Below the pieces are notes generated by a model. The model had not been told where the DNA came from. It saw nothing but the letters and a program-made list of their open reading frames with translations, and ran no database searches. The position numbers were made by a program, and so were the translations under genes. This document shows, one piece after another, positions 12,655 to 25,745 of a stretch of 64,000 bases of DNA. The stretch comes from Streptomyces venezuelae. Lineage in GTDB: Bacteria; Actinomycetota; Actinomycetes; Streptomycetales; Streptomycetaceae. The stretch covers positions 6,121,501 through 6,185,500 of the forward strand of contig NZ_CP029190.1 in the NCBI RefSeq assembly GCF_008642295.1, read 5' to 3'. Within the stretch, counting starts at the first letter, position 1. Each line of letters begins with the position of its first letter.

Positions 12655-13386
12655 ATGCAGCACGGAGTGGGGGGCTGGGGCCCGCCGGGACAGCACCCGG
12701 CGGTGCCCCCGCATCCGCCGATACCCCCCGCGCAGGGCTGGGTGACGCCGGTGCCCGAGGCCACCGGCCACATCCCGCTGCCGCCGCCGGCCCCGGTGCC
12801 GGCCGTGCCGGCCGCCCCGGGCACCGGGGCGGCCACCCTCGCGGTCCTGCTGATCGGCCCGGCCGGGGCCGGGAAGACCACCGTGGCCCGGCACTGGGCG
12901 AGCACCCGGCAGGTGGCCACCGCGCACATCAGCCTGGACGACGTCCGCGAATGGGTCTGTGCCGGCTTCGCCGATCCGCAGGCGGGCTGGAACGACCATT
13001 CCGAGGCCCAGTACCGCCTCGCCCGCCGCACCTGCGGCTTCGCCGCCCGGAACTTCCTGGCCAACGGCATCTCCTGCATCCTCGACGACGCGGTCTTCCC
13101 GGACCGGCCGGTGGTGGGCCTCGGCGGCTGGAAACGGCACGTGGGCCCCCACCTGCTCCCGGTGGTGCTGCTGCCGGGCCTGGAGATCGTCCTGGAGCGG
13201 AACGCGGAACGCTCCGGCAACCGCCGGCTCTCCGACGAGGAGGTCGCCCGTATCCACGGCCGGATGGCCGGCTGGTACGGCTCGGGCCTGCCGATCATCG
13301 ACAACTCCCACCTGGACGTCCAGGCCACGGCCCGCGCCCTGGACGAGGCCCTGGCCCGCGCCATCTCGGCCCCCGCCGCCTGGTGA
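12655..13386 (+). CDS. P-loop kinase-like protein with proline-rich N-terminus
   Basis: 243 residues. The first 50 are low-complexity proline/glycine-rich sequence, then a P-loop domain with Walker A GPAGAGKTT (about 68-76). LDDVREWVCAG, CILDDAVFPDRP and a C-terminal arginine-containing lid (ERNAERSGNRRLSDEEV) resemble small-molecule or polynucleotide kinases of the AAA_33/chloramphenicol-phosphotransferase type. The substrate cannot be inferred. It begins 47 bp after aroQ and may be co-transcribed, but it is not the shikimate kinase, which is intact upstream. Confidence 0.72.
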   Translation: MQHGVGGWGPPGQHPAVPPHPPIPPAQGWVTPVPEATGHIPLPPPAPVPAVPAAPGTGAATLAVLLIGPAGAGKTTVARHWASTRQVATAHISLDDVREWVCAGFADPQAGWNDHSEAQYRLARRTCGFAARNFLANGISCILDDAVFPDRPVVGLGGWKRHVGPHLLPVVLLPGLEIVLERNAERSGNRRLSDEEVARIHGRMAGWYGSGLPIIDNSHLDVQATARALDEALARAISAPAAW

Positions 13387-13461
13387 TCCACCCCGGCCCG
13401 CGGAGGCCGGACCGCAGCCACGGGCGGGCGCGCTCAGCGCGCCGACCCGGCGGGGCGCTCA

Positions 13462-13467
13462 TACGCT
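13462..13467 (+). promoter_or_regulatory. -10-like hexamer TACGCT, leaderless arrangement
   Basis: TACGCT fits the actinobacterial TANNNT -10 box and ends exactly 6 nt before the ATG at 13474, so transcription would begin at or next to the start codon. No Shine-Dalgarno lies in between. No clear -35 is visible. Confidence 0.45.
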
Positions 13468-13473
13468 CGAGGC

Positions 13474-14580
13474 ATGTCAGACGTGTACGCCGCCCGCAGG
13501 GCCACGCTTCGCGACCGCTGCGCCGCCGCGGGCAACTCCGCCGCCCTGGTCACGCGTCCGGCCAATGTCCGCTACCTCGCCGGTGCCAGCCCCCGCGGGG
13601 CCGTGCTGCTGGTGGGACCGGCCGAGGACGTGCTGTTCAGCGCCGACCCGCCGACCGGGGAACCGGACGAGGGACGGCTCGACGAGCAGCTGCGGGTCTC
13701 CGTGCTGCCCACCCCCGGCGGGGACCCCGCCGTGGCCGCGGCCGACCTCGCAGCGGCCGTCCGGGCCGAGACCCTGGCCGTCGAGGAACACCACCTCACC
13801 GTCGCCCGGCACCGCGCCCTGCGGTCCGTGGCGCCCGGGATGCGGCTCACCGACCTGGGCACCGCGGTGGAGCAGCAGCGGCTGGTCAAGGACGAGGAGG
13901 AGATCGCCTGTCTGCGGATCGCCGCCGAGATCGCCGACCAGGCCCTCGGCGAGCTCCTGGAGTCCATCCTGGTGGGCCGGACCGAGCGGCATCTCGCCCT
14001 GGAGCTGGAGCGGCGGCTGGTCGACCACGGGGCCGACGGGCCCGCTTTCCCGACCGCGGTGGGCACCGGCCCGCACTCCGGGCGCTCCCGGCACCGCCCC
14101 TCCGACCGCCGGGTGGAGGAGGGCGATTTCCTCTCCGTCTGCCTCGGTGCGAACTACCGCGGGTACCGGTGCGAGATCGGCCGGACCTTTGTCATCGGCA
14201 CCACCCCCGCCGACTGGCAGATCGACCTGTACGACCTGGTCTTCGCCGCCCAGCGGGCCGGCCGGGAGGCGCTGCTGCCCGGTGCCGCGTACCGTGATGT
14301 CGATCATGCGGCGCGGTCCGTGCTGGACTCCGCGGGGCACGGCGAGGCGGTCGCACCGTGGACCGGACACGGGGTGGGACTCGAAATCGACGAGGACCCG
14401 CAGCTTGCACCTACGGCCATGGGTAAACTGGACGCTTGCGTGCCGGTCACCGTCGAACCGGGGGTCCACCTCCCGGGCCGGGGCGGAGTCCGGATCGATG
14501 ACACGCTCGTCGTACGCCCCGAGGCGGACGGCGGACCCGAGCTACTCACCATTACGACCAAGGAGCTGCTCGCGCTCTAG
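13474..14580 (+). CDS. M24 (aminopeptidase P/Xaa-Pro) family protein with altered metal ligands
   Basis: 368 residues with the creatinase-like N-terminal domain ([16 protein letters not shown]) and the pita-bread C-terminal domain. Family landmarks are present: [48 protein letters not shown]. The five metal ligands of active M24 enzymes (D, D, H, E, E) read C223, E234, H299, E328 and D342 by my alignment, and the histidine usual after GLEV is D306. The dinuclear site is therefore probably changed or lost. An M24 gene upstream of efp is a widespread arrangement. Peptidase activity should not be assumed. Confidence 0.82.
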   Translation: MSDVYAARRATLRDRCAAAGNSAALVTRPANVRYLAGASPRGAVLLVGPAEDVLFSADPPTGEPDEGRLDEQLRVSVLPTPGGDPAVAAADLAAAVRAETLAVEEHHLTVARHRALRSVAPGMRLTDLGTAVEQQRLVKDEEEIACLRIAAEIADQALGELLESILVGRTERHLALELERRLVDHGADGPAFPTAVGTGPHSGRSRHRPSDRRVEEGDFLSVCLGANYRGYRCEIGRTFVIGTTPADWQIDLYDLVFAAQRAGREALLPGAAYRDVDHAARSVLDSAGHGEAVAPWTGHGVGLEIDEDPQLAPTAMGKLDACVPVTVEPGVHLPGRGGVRIDDTLVVRPEADGGPELLTITTKELLAL

Positions 14581-14630
14581 CTGTGCTGTGCGCGCGCCCG
14601 TGGTCATTCAGTCCAGGAGATTCCGCAACC

Positions 14631-15197
14631 GTGGCTTCCACGAACGACCTCAAGAACGGCATGGTGCTCAAGCTCGAAGGCGGCCAGCTCTGGTCCGTCG
14701 TCGAGTTCCAGCACGTCAAGCCCGGCAAGGGCCCGGCCTTCGTGCGCACCAAGCTCAAGAACGTGCTGTCCGGCAAGGTCGTCGACAAGACCTTCAACGC
14801 CGGCATCAAGGTCGACACGGCCACCATCGACCGCCGTGACATGCAGTTCTCCTACATGGACGGCGAGTACTTCGTCTTCATGGACATGGAGAGCTACGAC
14901 CAGCTGCACATCGACCGCAAGGTCGTCGGTGACGCCGCCAACTTCCTGATCGAGGGCTTCGAGGCCTCGGTCGCCCGCCACGAGGGCGAGGTGCTCTACG
15001 TCGAGCTCCCGGCCGCCGTCGAGCTGGTCATCCAGCACACCGACCCGGGCGTCCAGGGCGACCGCTCCACCGGTGGCACCAAGCCCGCCACCCTTGAGAC
15101 CGGCCACGAGATCCAGGTCCCGCTCTTCGTCACCACCGGCGAGAAGGTCAAGGTCGACACCCGCACCAGCGCCTACCTCGGCCGGGTGAGCAGCTAA
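14631..15197 (+). CDS. efp: Translation elongation factor P
   Basis: 188 residues. EF-P relieves ribosome stalling at proline stretches. I chose the GTG giving [19 protein letters not shown]; an AGGAG lies about 11 bp upstream. The tip of domain I reads VKPGKGPAF with lysine 33, i.e. the symmetrical PGKGP loop reported for actinobacterial EF-P that acts without lysine modification. Domain III ends with the typical [13 protein letters not shown]. nusB follows after 2 bp. Confidence 0.97.
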   Translation: MASTNDLKNGMVLKLEGGQLWSVVEFQHVKPGKGPAFVRTKLKNVLSGKVVDKTFNAGIKVDTATIDRRDMQFSYMDGEYFVFMDMESYDQLHIDRKVVGDAANFLIEGFEASVARHEGEVLYVELPAAVELVIQHTDPGVQGDRSTGGTKPATLETGHEIQVPLFVTTGEKVKVDTRTSAYLGRVSS

Positions 15198-15199
15198 CC

Positions 15200-15634
15200 G
15201 TGGCTGCCCGCAGCAACGCGCGCAAGCGCGCCTTCCAGATCCTCTTCGAGGCCGACCAGCGCGACGTGCCCGTGCGCGAGGTCCTCGCAGACTGGATCCG
15301 CCACTCGCGGAGCGACACCCGGCAGCCCCCGGTGAGCGAGTTCACCATGAATCTCGTCGAGGGTTACGCCGATCGGGTGAACCGGATCGACGAGCTGATC
15401 GCCGCGTACGCCGTGGACTGGGATCTGGACCGGATGCCGGTGGCCGACCGCAACATCGTGCGGCTCGGTGCCTACGAGCTGATCTGGGTCGACGAGACCC
15501 CGGACGCGGTGGCGATCGACGAGGCCGTGCAGCTGGCCAAGGAGTTCTCCACCGACGACTCCCCGGCGTTCGTGAACGGCCTGCTGGGCCGGTTCAAGGA
15601 CCTCAAGCCGAGCCTGCGCCGCAGCGAGAGCTGA
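15200..15634 (+). CDS. nusB: Transcription antitermination factor NusB
   Basis: 144 residues, all-helical. ARSNARKRAFQILFEAD at the N-terminus is the boxA-RNA-binding arginine-rich start, and VADRNIVRLGAYELIW plus the C-terminal VNGLLGRFKDL are family hallmarks. NusB with NusE promotes antitermination of rRNA operons. GTG start 2 bp after efp. The unit ends at a strong hairpin. Confidence 0.96.
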   Translation: MAARSNARKRAFQILFEADQRDVPVREVLADWIRHSRSDTRQPPVSEFTMNLVEGYADRVNRIDELIAAYAVDWDLDRMPVADRNIVRLGAYELIWVDETPDAVAIDEAVQLAKEFSTDDSPAFVNGLLGRFKDLKPSLRRSES

Positions 15635-15657
15635 AGCCGGGCCTCCCGGCACGTGAA

Positions 15658-15689
15658 AGGGCCCGCAGCGCCGATGCGCTGCGGGCCCT
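15658..15689. terminator. Bidirectional terminator nusB / bldD
   Basis: Perfect 13 bp stem AGGGCCCGCAGCG / CGCTGCGGGCCCT with a 6-nt loop, followed on the + strand by a TC-rich run. It lies between convergent nusB and bldD and can end both transcripts. Confidence 0.9.
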
Positions 15690-15732
15690 CTCGTTGCCGC
15701 ACTGACTGCGTATACGTTTCTTCAGGTGGTGC

Positions 15733-16233
15733 TCAGATGTCCTCGTGGGCCACCGCACGGCGGGCGTCCGCATCCAGTACACCCCAGCTGATCAGCTGCT
15801 CGGTGAGCACCGAGGGGGACTGGTCGTAGATGACCGCGAGGGTGCGCAGGTCGTCCTGGCGGATCGACAGCACCTTGCCGTTGTAGTCTCCGCGCTGGCT
15901 CTGGATGGTGGCCGCGTACCGCTGCAGCGGGCCGGCCTTCTCGGCCGGCACATGGGCCAGCCGCTCCAGGTCCAGACGCAGCTTCGGCGGCGGCTCGGCC
16001 GCGCCGCCGGGAGTCGTCCCGGGCAGCAGCTCCTGCACCGGCACCCCGTAGAAGTCCGCCAGCTCGGCGAGGCGCTGGACGGTCACGGCGCGGTCCCCGC
16101 GCTCGTACGAACCGACCACTACGGCCTTCCACCGGCCCTGGGACTTCTCCTCGACACCGTGGAGGGAAAGGCCCTGCTGGGTGCGGATGGCGCGGAGCTT
16201 GGCCCCGAGCTGTTTGGCGTATTCGCTGGACAT
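15733..16233 (-). CDS. bldD: BldD developmental transcriptional repressor
   Basis: 166 residues, the usual BldD length. N-terminal XRE-type helix-turn-helix (MSSEYAKQLGAKLRAIRTQQ; recognition region KAVVVGSYERGDR) and a C-terminal domain containing RQDD and the DADARRAVAHEDI end, the region that in BldD binds tetrameric cyclic-di-GMP. BldD represses sporulation genes during vegetative growth. I start at the second ATG, which has GGGAG 5 bp upstream; an upstream in-frame ATG would add 21 atypical residues. A palindromic BldD-like site lies 55 bp upstream, in keeping with known autorepression. Confidence 0.96.
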   Translation of the reverse strand: MSSEYAKQLGAKLRAIRTQQGLSLHGVEEKSQGRWKAVVVGSYERGDRAVTVQRLAELADFYGVPVQELLPGTTPGGAAEPPPKLRLDLERLAHVPAEKAGPLQRYAATIQSQRGDYNGKVLSIRQDDLRTLAVIYDQSPSVLTEQLISWGVLDADARRAVAHEDI

Positions 16234-16287
16234 AACGCTCCCGGACGCTGTGACGGGTATGGACCACGTGCGGCTCCGCCGCGGCTG

Positions 16288-16307
16288 GTAACTCACTGTG
16301 AGGTTAC
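16288..16307. promoter_or_regulatory. Putative BldD operator (autoregulation)
   Basis: Near-perfect 20 bp palindrome GTAACTCACTGTGAGGTTAC with core TCAC-n-GTGA, matching the known BldD recognition half-sites. It sits 55 bp upstream of the bldD start in the divergent bldD/pyrR interval. Confidence 0.7.
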
Positions 16308-16406
16308 GCAGCGTTACTTGGCCGCGTCAAGCCGAATGGGTTGCCTCGCCCTCCGGTGCGAGCCCCCGGCCAAGCGCCTGCTACCGTTGCTCCCGTACAT
16401 CAGACG

Positions 16407-17041
<635 letters not shown>

Positions 17042-17235
17042 CCCGTCCGGGTGACCGCCTGACCCGGCCGTAGGCCGCCGGCTCCGCCCCGGCCCGCCGG
17101 CACCGCACCGCCCCCCGGCCGGCTGCCACGTGGGACAGGCATGCCCACGCCCGCCCGTACGGCACGCGCAGCCGGCGCAGCCGATACGTCGTACCGACCC
17201 GACCCTCACCCGCCCCGACACCACGGAGCACCCAG
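17042..17235. other. Non-coding gap pyrR-pyrB
   Basis: 194 bp, GC-rich, with no supportable gene. I found no clear terminator hairpin or promoter pair; the stretch could carry a second PyrR- or growth-controlled promoter, but nothing decisive is visible. Confidence 0.4.
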
Positions 17236-18225
17236 ATGAAGCGCCACCTCATCTCGGCCGCCGACCTCACGCGCGACGATGCCGTCCTGATCCTCGACAC
17301 CGCCGAGGAGATGGCCCGGGTCGCCGACCGGCCGATCAAGAAGCTGCCCACCCTGCGCGGCCGTACGATCTGCAACCTCTTCTTCGAGGACTCGACCCGC
17401 ACCCGGATCTCGTTCGAGGCCGCCGAGAAGCGTCTGTCCGCCGACGTCATCAACTTCGCCGCCAAGGGATCCAGCGTTTCCAAGGGCGAATCCCTCAAGG
17501 ACACCGCGCAGACCCTGGAGGCCATGGGCGTCGACGCCGTGGTCATCCGGCACAGCGCCTCCGGCGCCCCCTACCGGCTCGCCACCTCCGGCTGGATCGA
17601 CGCCCCGGTCATCAACGCCGGCGACGGCACCCACCAGCACCCCACCCAGGCCCTGCTCGACGCCTTCACCATGCGCCGCCGCCTGGTCGGCCGGGACGCC
17701 GGCCTCGGCAAGGGCCTCGACGGCCGCCGCATCACCCTCGTCGGCGACGTCCTGCACAGCCGGGTCGCCCGCTCCAACGTGGACCTGCTGCACACCCTCG
17801 GCGCCGAGGTCACCCTGGTGGCCCCGCCCACCCTGGTCCCGGTCGGCGTGGAGACCTGGCCGTGCGAGGTCTCGTACAGCCTCGACGAGGTGCTGCCGAA
17901 GTCCGATGCGGTGATGATGCTGCGTGTGCAGCGCGAGCGGATGAACGCCGCCTTCTTCCCGACCGAGCGCGAGTACTCGCGTCGGTACGGCCTGGACTCC
18001 GCGCGGATGGCGAAGATGCCAGAGCATGCACTTGTCATGCACCCCGGCCCGATGGTCCGCGGTATGGAGATCACCGCCGAGGTCGCCGACTCCGACCGCT
18101 GCACGGTCGTCGAGCAGGTCGCCAACGGCGTCTCCGTCCGGATGGCCGTCCTGTACCTGCTGCTCGGCGGCTCCGAGCCCGCCGTCACCACCCCTGCTGC
18201 CGCCCGTACCGAGGAGAACAAGTAA
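17236..18225 (+). CDS. pyrB: Aspartate carbamoyltransferase catalytic subunit
   Basis: Condenses carbamoyl phosphate and aspartate. 329 residues. Carbamoyl-phosphate loop [13 protein letters not shown] (about 49-61), [26 protein letters not shown] and the aspartate-domain [10 protein letters not shown] and [11 protein letters not shown] are all present. ATG preceded by GGAG at 7 bp. Oddly, 194 bp of unassigned sequence separates it from pyrR, while the downstream pyrC gap is only 2 bp. Confidence 0.97.
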   Translation: MKRHLISAADLTRDDAVLILDTAEEMARVADRPIKKLPTLRGRTICNLFFEDSTRTRISFEAAEKRLSADVINFAAKGSSVSKGESLKDTAQTLEAMGVDAVVIRHSASGAPYRLATSGWIDAPVINAGDGTHQHPTQALLDAFTMRRRLVGRDAGLGKGLDGRRITLVGDVLHSRVARSNVDLLHTLGAEVTLVAPPTLVPVGVETWPCEVSYSLDEVLPKSDAVMMLRVQRERMNAAFFPTEREYSRRYGLDSARMAKMPEHALVMHPGPMVRGMEITAEVADSDRCTVVEQVANGVSVRMAVLYLLLGGSEPAVTTPAAARTEENK

Positions 18226-18227
18226 GC

Positions 18228-19517
18228 ATGTCGAAGATCCTGATCCGTGGCGCGAAGGTACTGGGCGGCGAGCCGCAGGACGTCCTGATCGACGGCGAGA
18301 CCATCGCAGAGGTCGGCACCGGCCTGTCCGCCGATGGCGTCGACACCGTCATCGAGGCGTCCGGCCAGGTCCTCCTGCCGGGCCTGGTCGACCTGCACAC
18401 CCACCTGCGCGAGCCCGGCCGCGAGGACTCCGAGACCGTCCTCACCGGCACCCGCGCCGCCGCGGCCGGCGGCTACACCGCCGTCTTCGCCATGGCGAAC
18501 ACCTTCCCGGTCGCCGACACCGCCGGCGTGGTCGAGCAGGTCTGGCGGCTCGGCAAGGAGTCCGGCTACTGCGACGTGCAGCCCATCGGCGCCGTCACCG
18601 TCGGCCTGGAGGGCAAGAAGCTCTCCGAGCTCGGCGCCATGCACGAGTCCGCCGCGAACGTCACCGTCTTCTCCGATGACGGCAAGTGCGTGGACGACGC
18701 CGTGATCATGCGCCGCGCCCTGGAGTACGTGAAGGCCTTCGGCGGGGTCGTGGCCCAGCACGCCCAGGAGCCCCGCCTCACCGAGGGCGCCCAGATGAAC
18801 GAGGGCACGGTCTCCGCCGAGCTCGGCCTCGGCGGCTGGCCGGCCGTCGCCGAGGAGTCGATCATCGCCCGCGATGTGCTCCTCGCCGAGCACGTCGGCT
18901 CCCGCGTGCACATCTGCCACCTCTCCACGGCCGGCTCCGTCGAGATCGTCCGCTGGGCCAAGTCCCGCGGCATCGACGTCACCGCCGAGGTCACCCCGCA
19001 CCACCTCCTGCTGACCGACGAGCTGGTCCGCTCGTACAACCCGGTCTACAAGGTCAACCCGCCGCTGCGCACCGAGCGCGACGTCATGGCCCTGCGCGAG
19101 GCGCTCGCCGACGGCACGATCGACATCGTCGCCACCGACCACGCCCCGCACCCGCACGAGGACAAGGACTGCGAGTGGGCCGCCGCGGCGATGGGCATGG
19201 TGGGCCTGGAGACCGCGCTGTCCGTGGTCCAGCAGACGATGGTGGAGACCGGACTGCTCGACTGGGCGGGCGTCGCGGACCGGATGTCCTTCGCACCCGC
19301 ACGCATCGGCAGCCTCCCGAACCACGGACGTCCCGTCTCGGCAGGTGAACCCGCCAACCTGACGCTGGTCGATACCTCGTACCGTGGTGCCGTGGACCCC
19401 GCACACTTCGCCTCCCGCAGCCGCAACACGCCTTACGAGGGCCGTGAGCTGCCGGGTCGCGTCACTCACACATTCCTGCGGGGCCGGGCAACGGTCGTGG
19501 ACGGGACACTGGCGTGA
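18228..19517 (+). CDS. pyrC: Dihydroorotase
   Basis: Closes carbamoyl-aspartate to dihydroorotate. 429 residues, amidohydrolase fold, type I. Metal-binding [10 protein letters not shown] (about 57-66), [17 protein letters not shown] and the catalytic aspartate in [13 protein letters not shown]. The C-terminal RGRATVVDG closure is typical. ATG 2 bp after the pyrB stop codon. The stop overlaps the next gene (GTGA). Confidence 0.97.
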   Translation: MSKILIRGAKVLGGEPQDVLIDGETIAEVGTGLSADGVDTVIEASGQVLLPGLVDLHTHLREPGREDSETVLTGTRAAAAGGYTAVFAMANTFPVADTAGVVEQVWRLGKESGYCDVQPIGAVTVGLEGKKLSELGAMHESAANVTVFSDDGKCVDDAVIMRRALEYVKAFGGVVAQHAQEPRLTEGAQMNEGTVSAELGLGGWPAVAEESIIARDVLLAEHVGSRVHICHLSTAGSVEIVRWAKSRGIDVTAEVTPHHLLLTDELVRSYNPVYKVNPPLRTERDVMALREALADGTIDIVATDHAPHPHEDKDCEWAAAAMGMVGLETALSVVQQTMVETGLLDWAGVADRMSFAPARIGSLPNHGRPVSAGEPANLTLVDTSYRGAVDPAHFASRSRNTPYEGRELPGRVTHTFLRGRATVVDGTLA

Positions 19518-20095
19518 CACCTGCAGTAATCCTTCTGGCCTCCGAGGCCGCCGAACGGAAGTCGGCGGAGGTGACGGACTGGGGCGCGCGGATCGCGTGG
19601 ATCATCGGTCTGCTCGTCTTCATCGCGTTCGTGTACTGGCTGATGCGGCAAGGCTGGAAGTGGCGCGGCGCTCTGCAGAACGATCTGCCGGAGCTGCCCG
19701 CCGCCCCCGGCGGACTCCCCGAGCACCGGCTGGCCCTCACCGGCCGGTACCACGGGTCCACCACGGCCGGGCAGTGGCTCGACCGGATCGTCGCGCACGG
19801 TCTGGGAGTCCGCAGCCGGGTCGAACTGACGCTCACCGATGCGGGCCTCGATGTGGTCCGTCCGGGGGCCACCGATTTCTTCGTACCGGCCGCGCAGCTG
19901 CGCGGCGCCCGCCTCGACAAGGGAATCGCGGGCAAGGTACTCACCGAGGGCGGTCTGCTCGTCGTCACCTGGGCGCACGGCGACAAGCTGATCGACTCCG
20001 GATTCCGCTCCGACCGCGCGGCCGAGCACGCCGCCTGGGTCGAAGCGATCAATCTCATGAACCAATCCATCACGACGGAAGGCGCCGAACGATGA
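19514..20095 (+). CDS. Membrane-anchored PH-like protein inside the pyr operon
   Basis: 193 residues. One membrane helix (about 25-44, [19 protein letters not shown]), then a soluble beta-rich domain ending in the helix [13 protein letters not shown], resembling bacterial PH-like domains. It overlaps pyrC by 4 bp (GTGA) and carA by 4 bp (ATGA), so its synthesis is tied to the pyrimidine enzymes. No catalytic motif is visible. Its position between pyrC and carA is, as far as I recall, conserved in Streptomyces; its function is unknown. Confidence 0.8.
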   Translation: MTPAVILLASEAAERKSAEVTDWGARIAWIIGLLVFIAFVYWLMRQGWKWRGALQNDLPELPAAPGGLPEHRLALTGRYHGSTTAGQWLDRIVAHGLGVRSRVELTLTDAGLDVVRPGATDFFVPAAQLRGARLDKGIAGKVLTEGGLLVVTWAHGDKLIDSGFRSDRAAEHAAWVEAINLMNQSITTEGAER

Positions 20096-21247
20096 CGACC
20101 TCCACCAGGGGAGCTGTGAAAGCTCCCGCCGTACTCGTCCTGGAGGACGGCCGCATCTTCCGCGGACGCGCCTACGGGGCCGTGGGGGAGACCTTCGGCG
20201 AGGCCGTGTTCTCCACCGGTATGACCGGCTACCAGGAAACCCTGACCGACCCGTCGTACCACCGCCAGGTCGTGGTGATGACCGCCCCGCACGTCGGCAA
20301 CACCGGCGTCAACGACGAGGACCCCGAGTCCTCGCGGATCTGGGTCAGCGGCTATGTGGTCCGCGACCCCGCCCGCATCCCGTCCAACTGGCGCGCACAG
20401 CGCTCCCTGGACGAGGAGCTCGAGCGGCAGGGCGTCGTCGGCATCTCCGGCATCGACACCCGGGCCCTCACCCGCCACCTCCGCGAGCGCGGCGCCATGC
20501 GCGTCGGCATCTTCTCCGGCGAGGCCTGGACGGGCGTCCGCGATGCGGCGCTGCTGGCCAAGGTGCAGGCCTCCCCGCAGATGAAGGGCGCCGACCTGTC
20601 CGCCGAGGTCGCCACCAAGGAGACCTACGTGGTCCCCGCGATCGGCGAGAAGAAGTTCACCGTCGCCGCGGTCGACCTGGGCATCAAGGGCATGACCCCG
20701 CACCGGATGGCCGAGCGCGGCATCGAGGTGCACGTGCTGCCCGCCACCGCCACCGTCGAGGACATCTACGCGGTCCGGCCCGACGGCGTGTTCTTCTCCA
20801 ACGGCCCCGGCGACCCGGCCACCGCCGACCACGCCGTCTCCGTCATGCAGGGCGTGCTGGAGCGCAAGACCCCGCTCTTCGGCATCTGCTTCGGCAACCA
20901 GATCCTCGGCCGCGCCCTCGGCTTCGGCACCTACAAGCTGAAGTACGGCCACCGCGGCATCAACCAGCCGGTCCAGGACCGCACCACCGGCAAGGTCGAG
21001 ATCACCGCGCACAACCACGGCTTCGCCGTGGACGCACCCCTCGACCAGGTCTCCGAGACCCCCTACGGCCGCGCCGAGGTCTCCCACGTCTGCCTCAACG
21101 ACAACGTGGTGGAGGGCCTCCAGCTGCTCGACCAGCCGGCCTTCAGCGTCCAGTACCACCCCGAGGCGGCTGCGGGCCCGCACGACGCCGCGTACCTGTT
21201 CGACCGCTTCACGTCTTTGATGAACACCGCCCAGATGGAGGCCGATC

Positions 21248-21255
<8 letters not shown>
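20092..21255 (+). CDS. carA: Carbamoyl-phosphate synthase small subunit
   Basis: Glutaminase subunit that supplies ammonia to CarB. 387 residues. N-terminal domain with [14 protein letters not shown], then a class I glutamine amidotransferase with nucleophile cysteine in [16 protein letters not shown] and the catalytic histidine in [24 protein letters not shown] forms the oxyanion loop. Overlaps the upstream PH-like gene by 4 bp and carB by 8 bp. Confidence 0.97.
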
Positions 21256-24556
<3,301 letters not shown>

Positions 24557-24571
24557 CAGCCCGTCCGAGCA

Positions 24572-24603
24572 GGGGGACACCGGTTTCACAACGGGTGTCC
24601 CCC
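24572..24603 (+). terminator. Hairpin between carB and pyrD
   Basis: Perfect 10 bp stem GGGGGACACC / GGTGTCCCCC with a 12-nt loop, followed by TTCTC. It lies inside the otherwise continuous pyrimidine cluster, so it may end or attenuate the transcript before pyrD-pyrF. Confidence 0.75.
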
Positions 24604-24635
24604 TTCTCATGAGTGCACAAGGGACATTCGGGACA

Positions 24636-25745
24636 ATGTACAAACTGTTCTTCAACCTGGTCTTCAAGCGGATGGACCCGGAGCAGGCCCACCACCTCGC
24701 CTTCCGCTGGATCCGGCTGGCCGCGCGGATCCCGGTGCTGCGCACCTTCCTCGCTGCCGCCCTGGCCCCCCGCCACACCGAGCTCCGCACCGAGGCGCTC
24801 GGCCTGCGGATGCACGGCCCGTTCGGCCTGGCGGCCGGCTTCGACAAGAACGCCGTCGCGATCGACGGGATGTCGATGCTCGGCTTCGACCACATCGAGA
24901 TCGGCACCGTCACCGGCCAGGCCCAGCCCGGCAACCCCAAGAAGCGGCTGTTCCGGCTCGTCCCGGACCGTGCGCTGATCAACCGGATGGGCTTCAACAA
25001 CGAGGGCTCGGCGGCCGTGGCGGCCCGGCTGGCCGCCCGCAACCCGGTCTTCAAGACCGTGGTGGGCGTCAACATCGGCAAGACCAAGGTGGTGCCGGAG
25101 GCCGAGGCCGCCGCGGACTACGTGCTCTCCACCGAGCGCCTCGCCCGGCACGCCGACTACCTGGTCGTGAACGTCTCCTCGCCGAACACCCCGGGCCTGC
25201 GCAACCTCCAGGCCACCGAGTCGCTGAGGCCGCTGCTCACGGCCGTCCGCGAGGCCGCCGACCGCACGGTCACCGGCCGCCGGGTGCCGCTGCTCGTCAA
25301 GATCGCCCCCGATCTGGCCGACGAGGACGTGGACGCGGTCGCCGACCTGGCCCTGGAGCTGGGCCTGGACGGGATCATCGCCACCAACACCACGATCGCC
25401 CGCGAGGGCCTGGGCCTGAAGTCGGACCCGTCCCTGGTCGAGGAGACCGGCGGACTGTCCGGCGCCCCGGTCAAGGAGCGCTCCCTGGCGGTCCTGCGCC
25501 GCCTGTACGCCCGTGTGGGCGACCGGATGGTGCTGGTCGGGGTCGGCGGCATCGAGAACGCCGAGGACGCCTGGCAGCGGATCCTGGCGGGCGCCACCCT
25601 GGTCCAGGGCTACAGCGCCTTCATCTACGAGGGCCCGTTCTACGCCCGCGCCATCCACAAGGGCCTGGCCGCGCGCCTGGCCAACAGCCCGTACGCGACC
25701 CTCGCCGACGCGGTGGGCGCCGAAACCCGAAAGGCCGCCAAGTGA
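24636..25745 (+). CDS. pyrD: Dihydroorotate dehydrogenase (quinone), class 2
   Basis: Membrane-associated FMN enzyme that oxidises dihydroorotate with quinone. I chose the ATG giving MYKLFFNLVFKRMDPEQAHH, the usual Streptomyces start with the amphipathic class 2 N-terminus, for 369 residues; an ATG 27 bp earlier lies on the tail of the terminator hairpin. FMN and substrate motifs: GLAAGFDKNA, GTVTGQAQPGNPKKRLFR, VNVSSPNTPGLRNLQ with the catalytic serine, LVKIAPDL and VGVGGIENAEDA. Its stop overlaps pyrF (GTGA). Confidence 0.95.
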   Translation: MYKLFFNLVFKRMDPEQAHHLAFRWIRLAARIPVLRTFLAAALAPRHTELRTEALGLRMHGPFGLAAGFDKNAVAIDGMSMLGFDHIEIGTVTGQAQPGNPKKRLFRLVPDRALINRMGFNNEGSAAVAARLAARNPVFKTVVGVNIGKTKVVPEAEAAADYVLSTERLARHADYLVVNVSSPNTPGLRNLQATESLRPLLTAVREAADRTVTGRRVPLLVKIAPDLADEDVDAVADLALELGLDGIIATNTTIAREGLGLKSDPSLVEETGGLSGAPVKERSLAVLRRLYARVGDRMVLVGVGGIENAEDAWQRILAGATLVQGYSAFIYEGPFYARAIHKGLAARLANSPYATLADAVGAETRKAAK

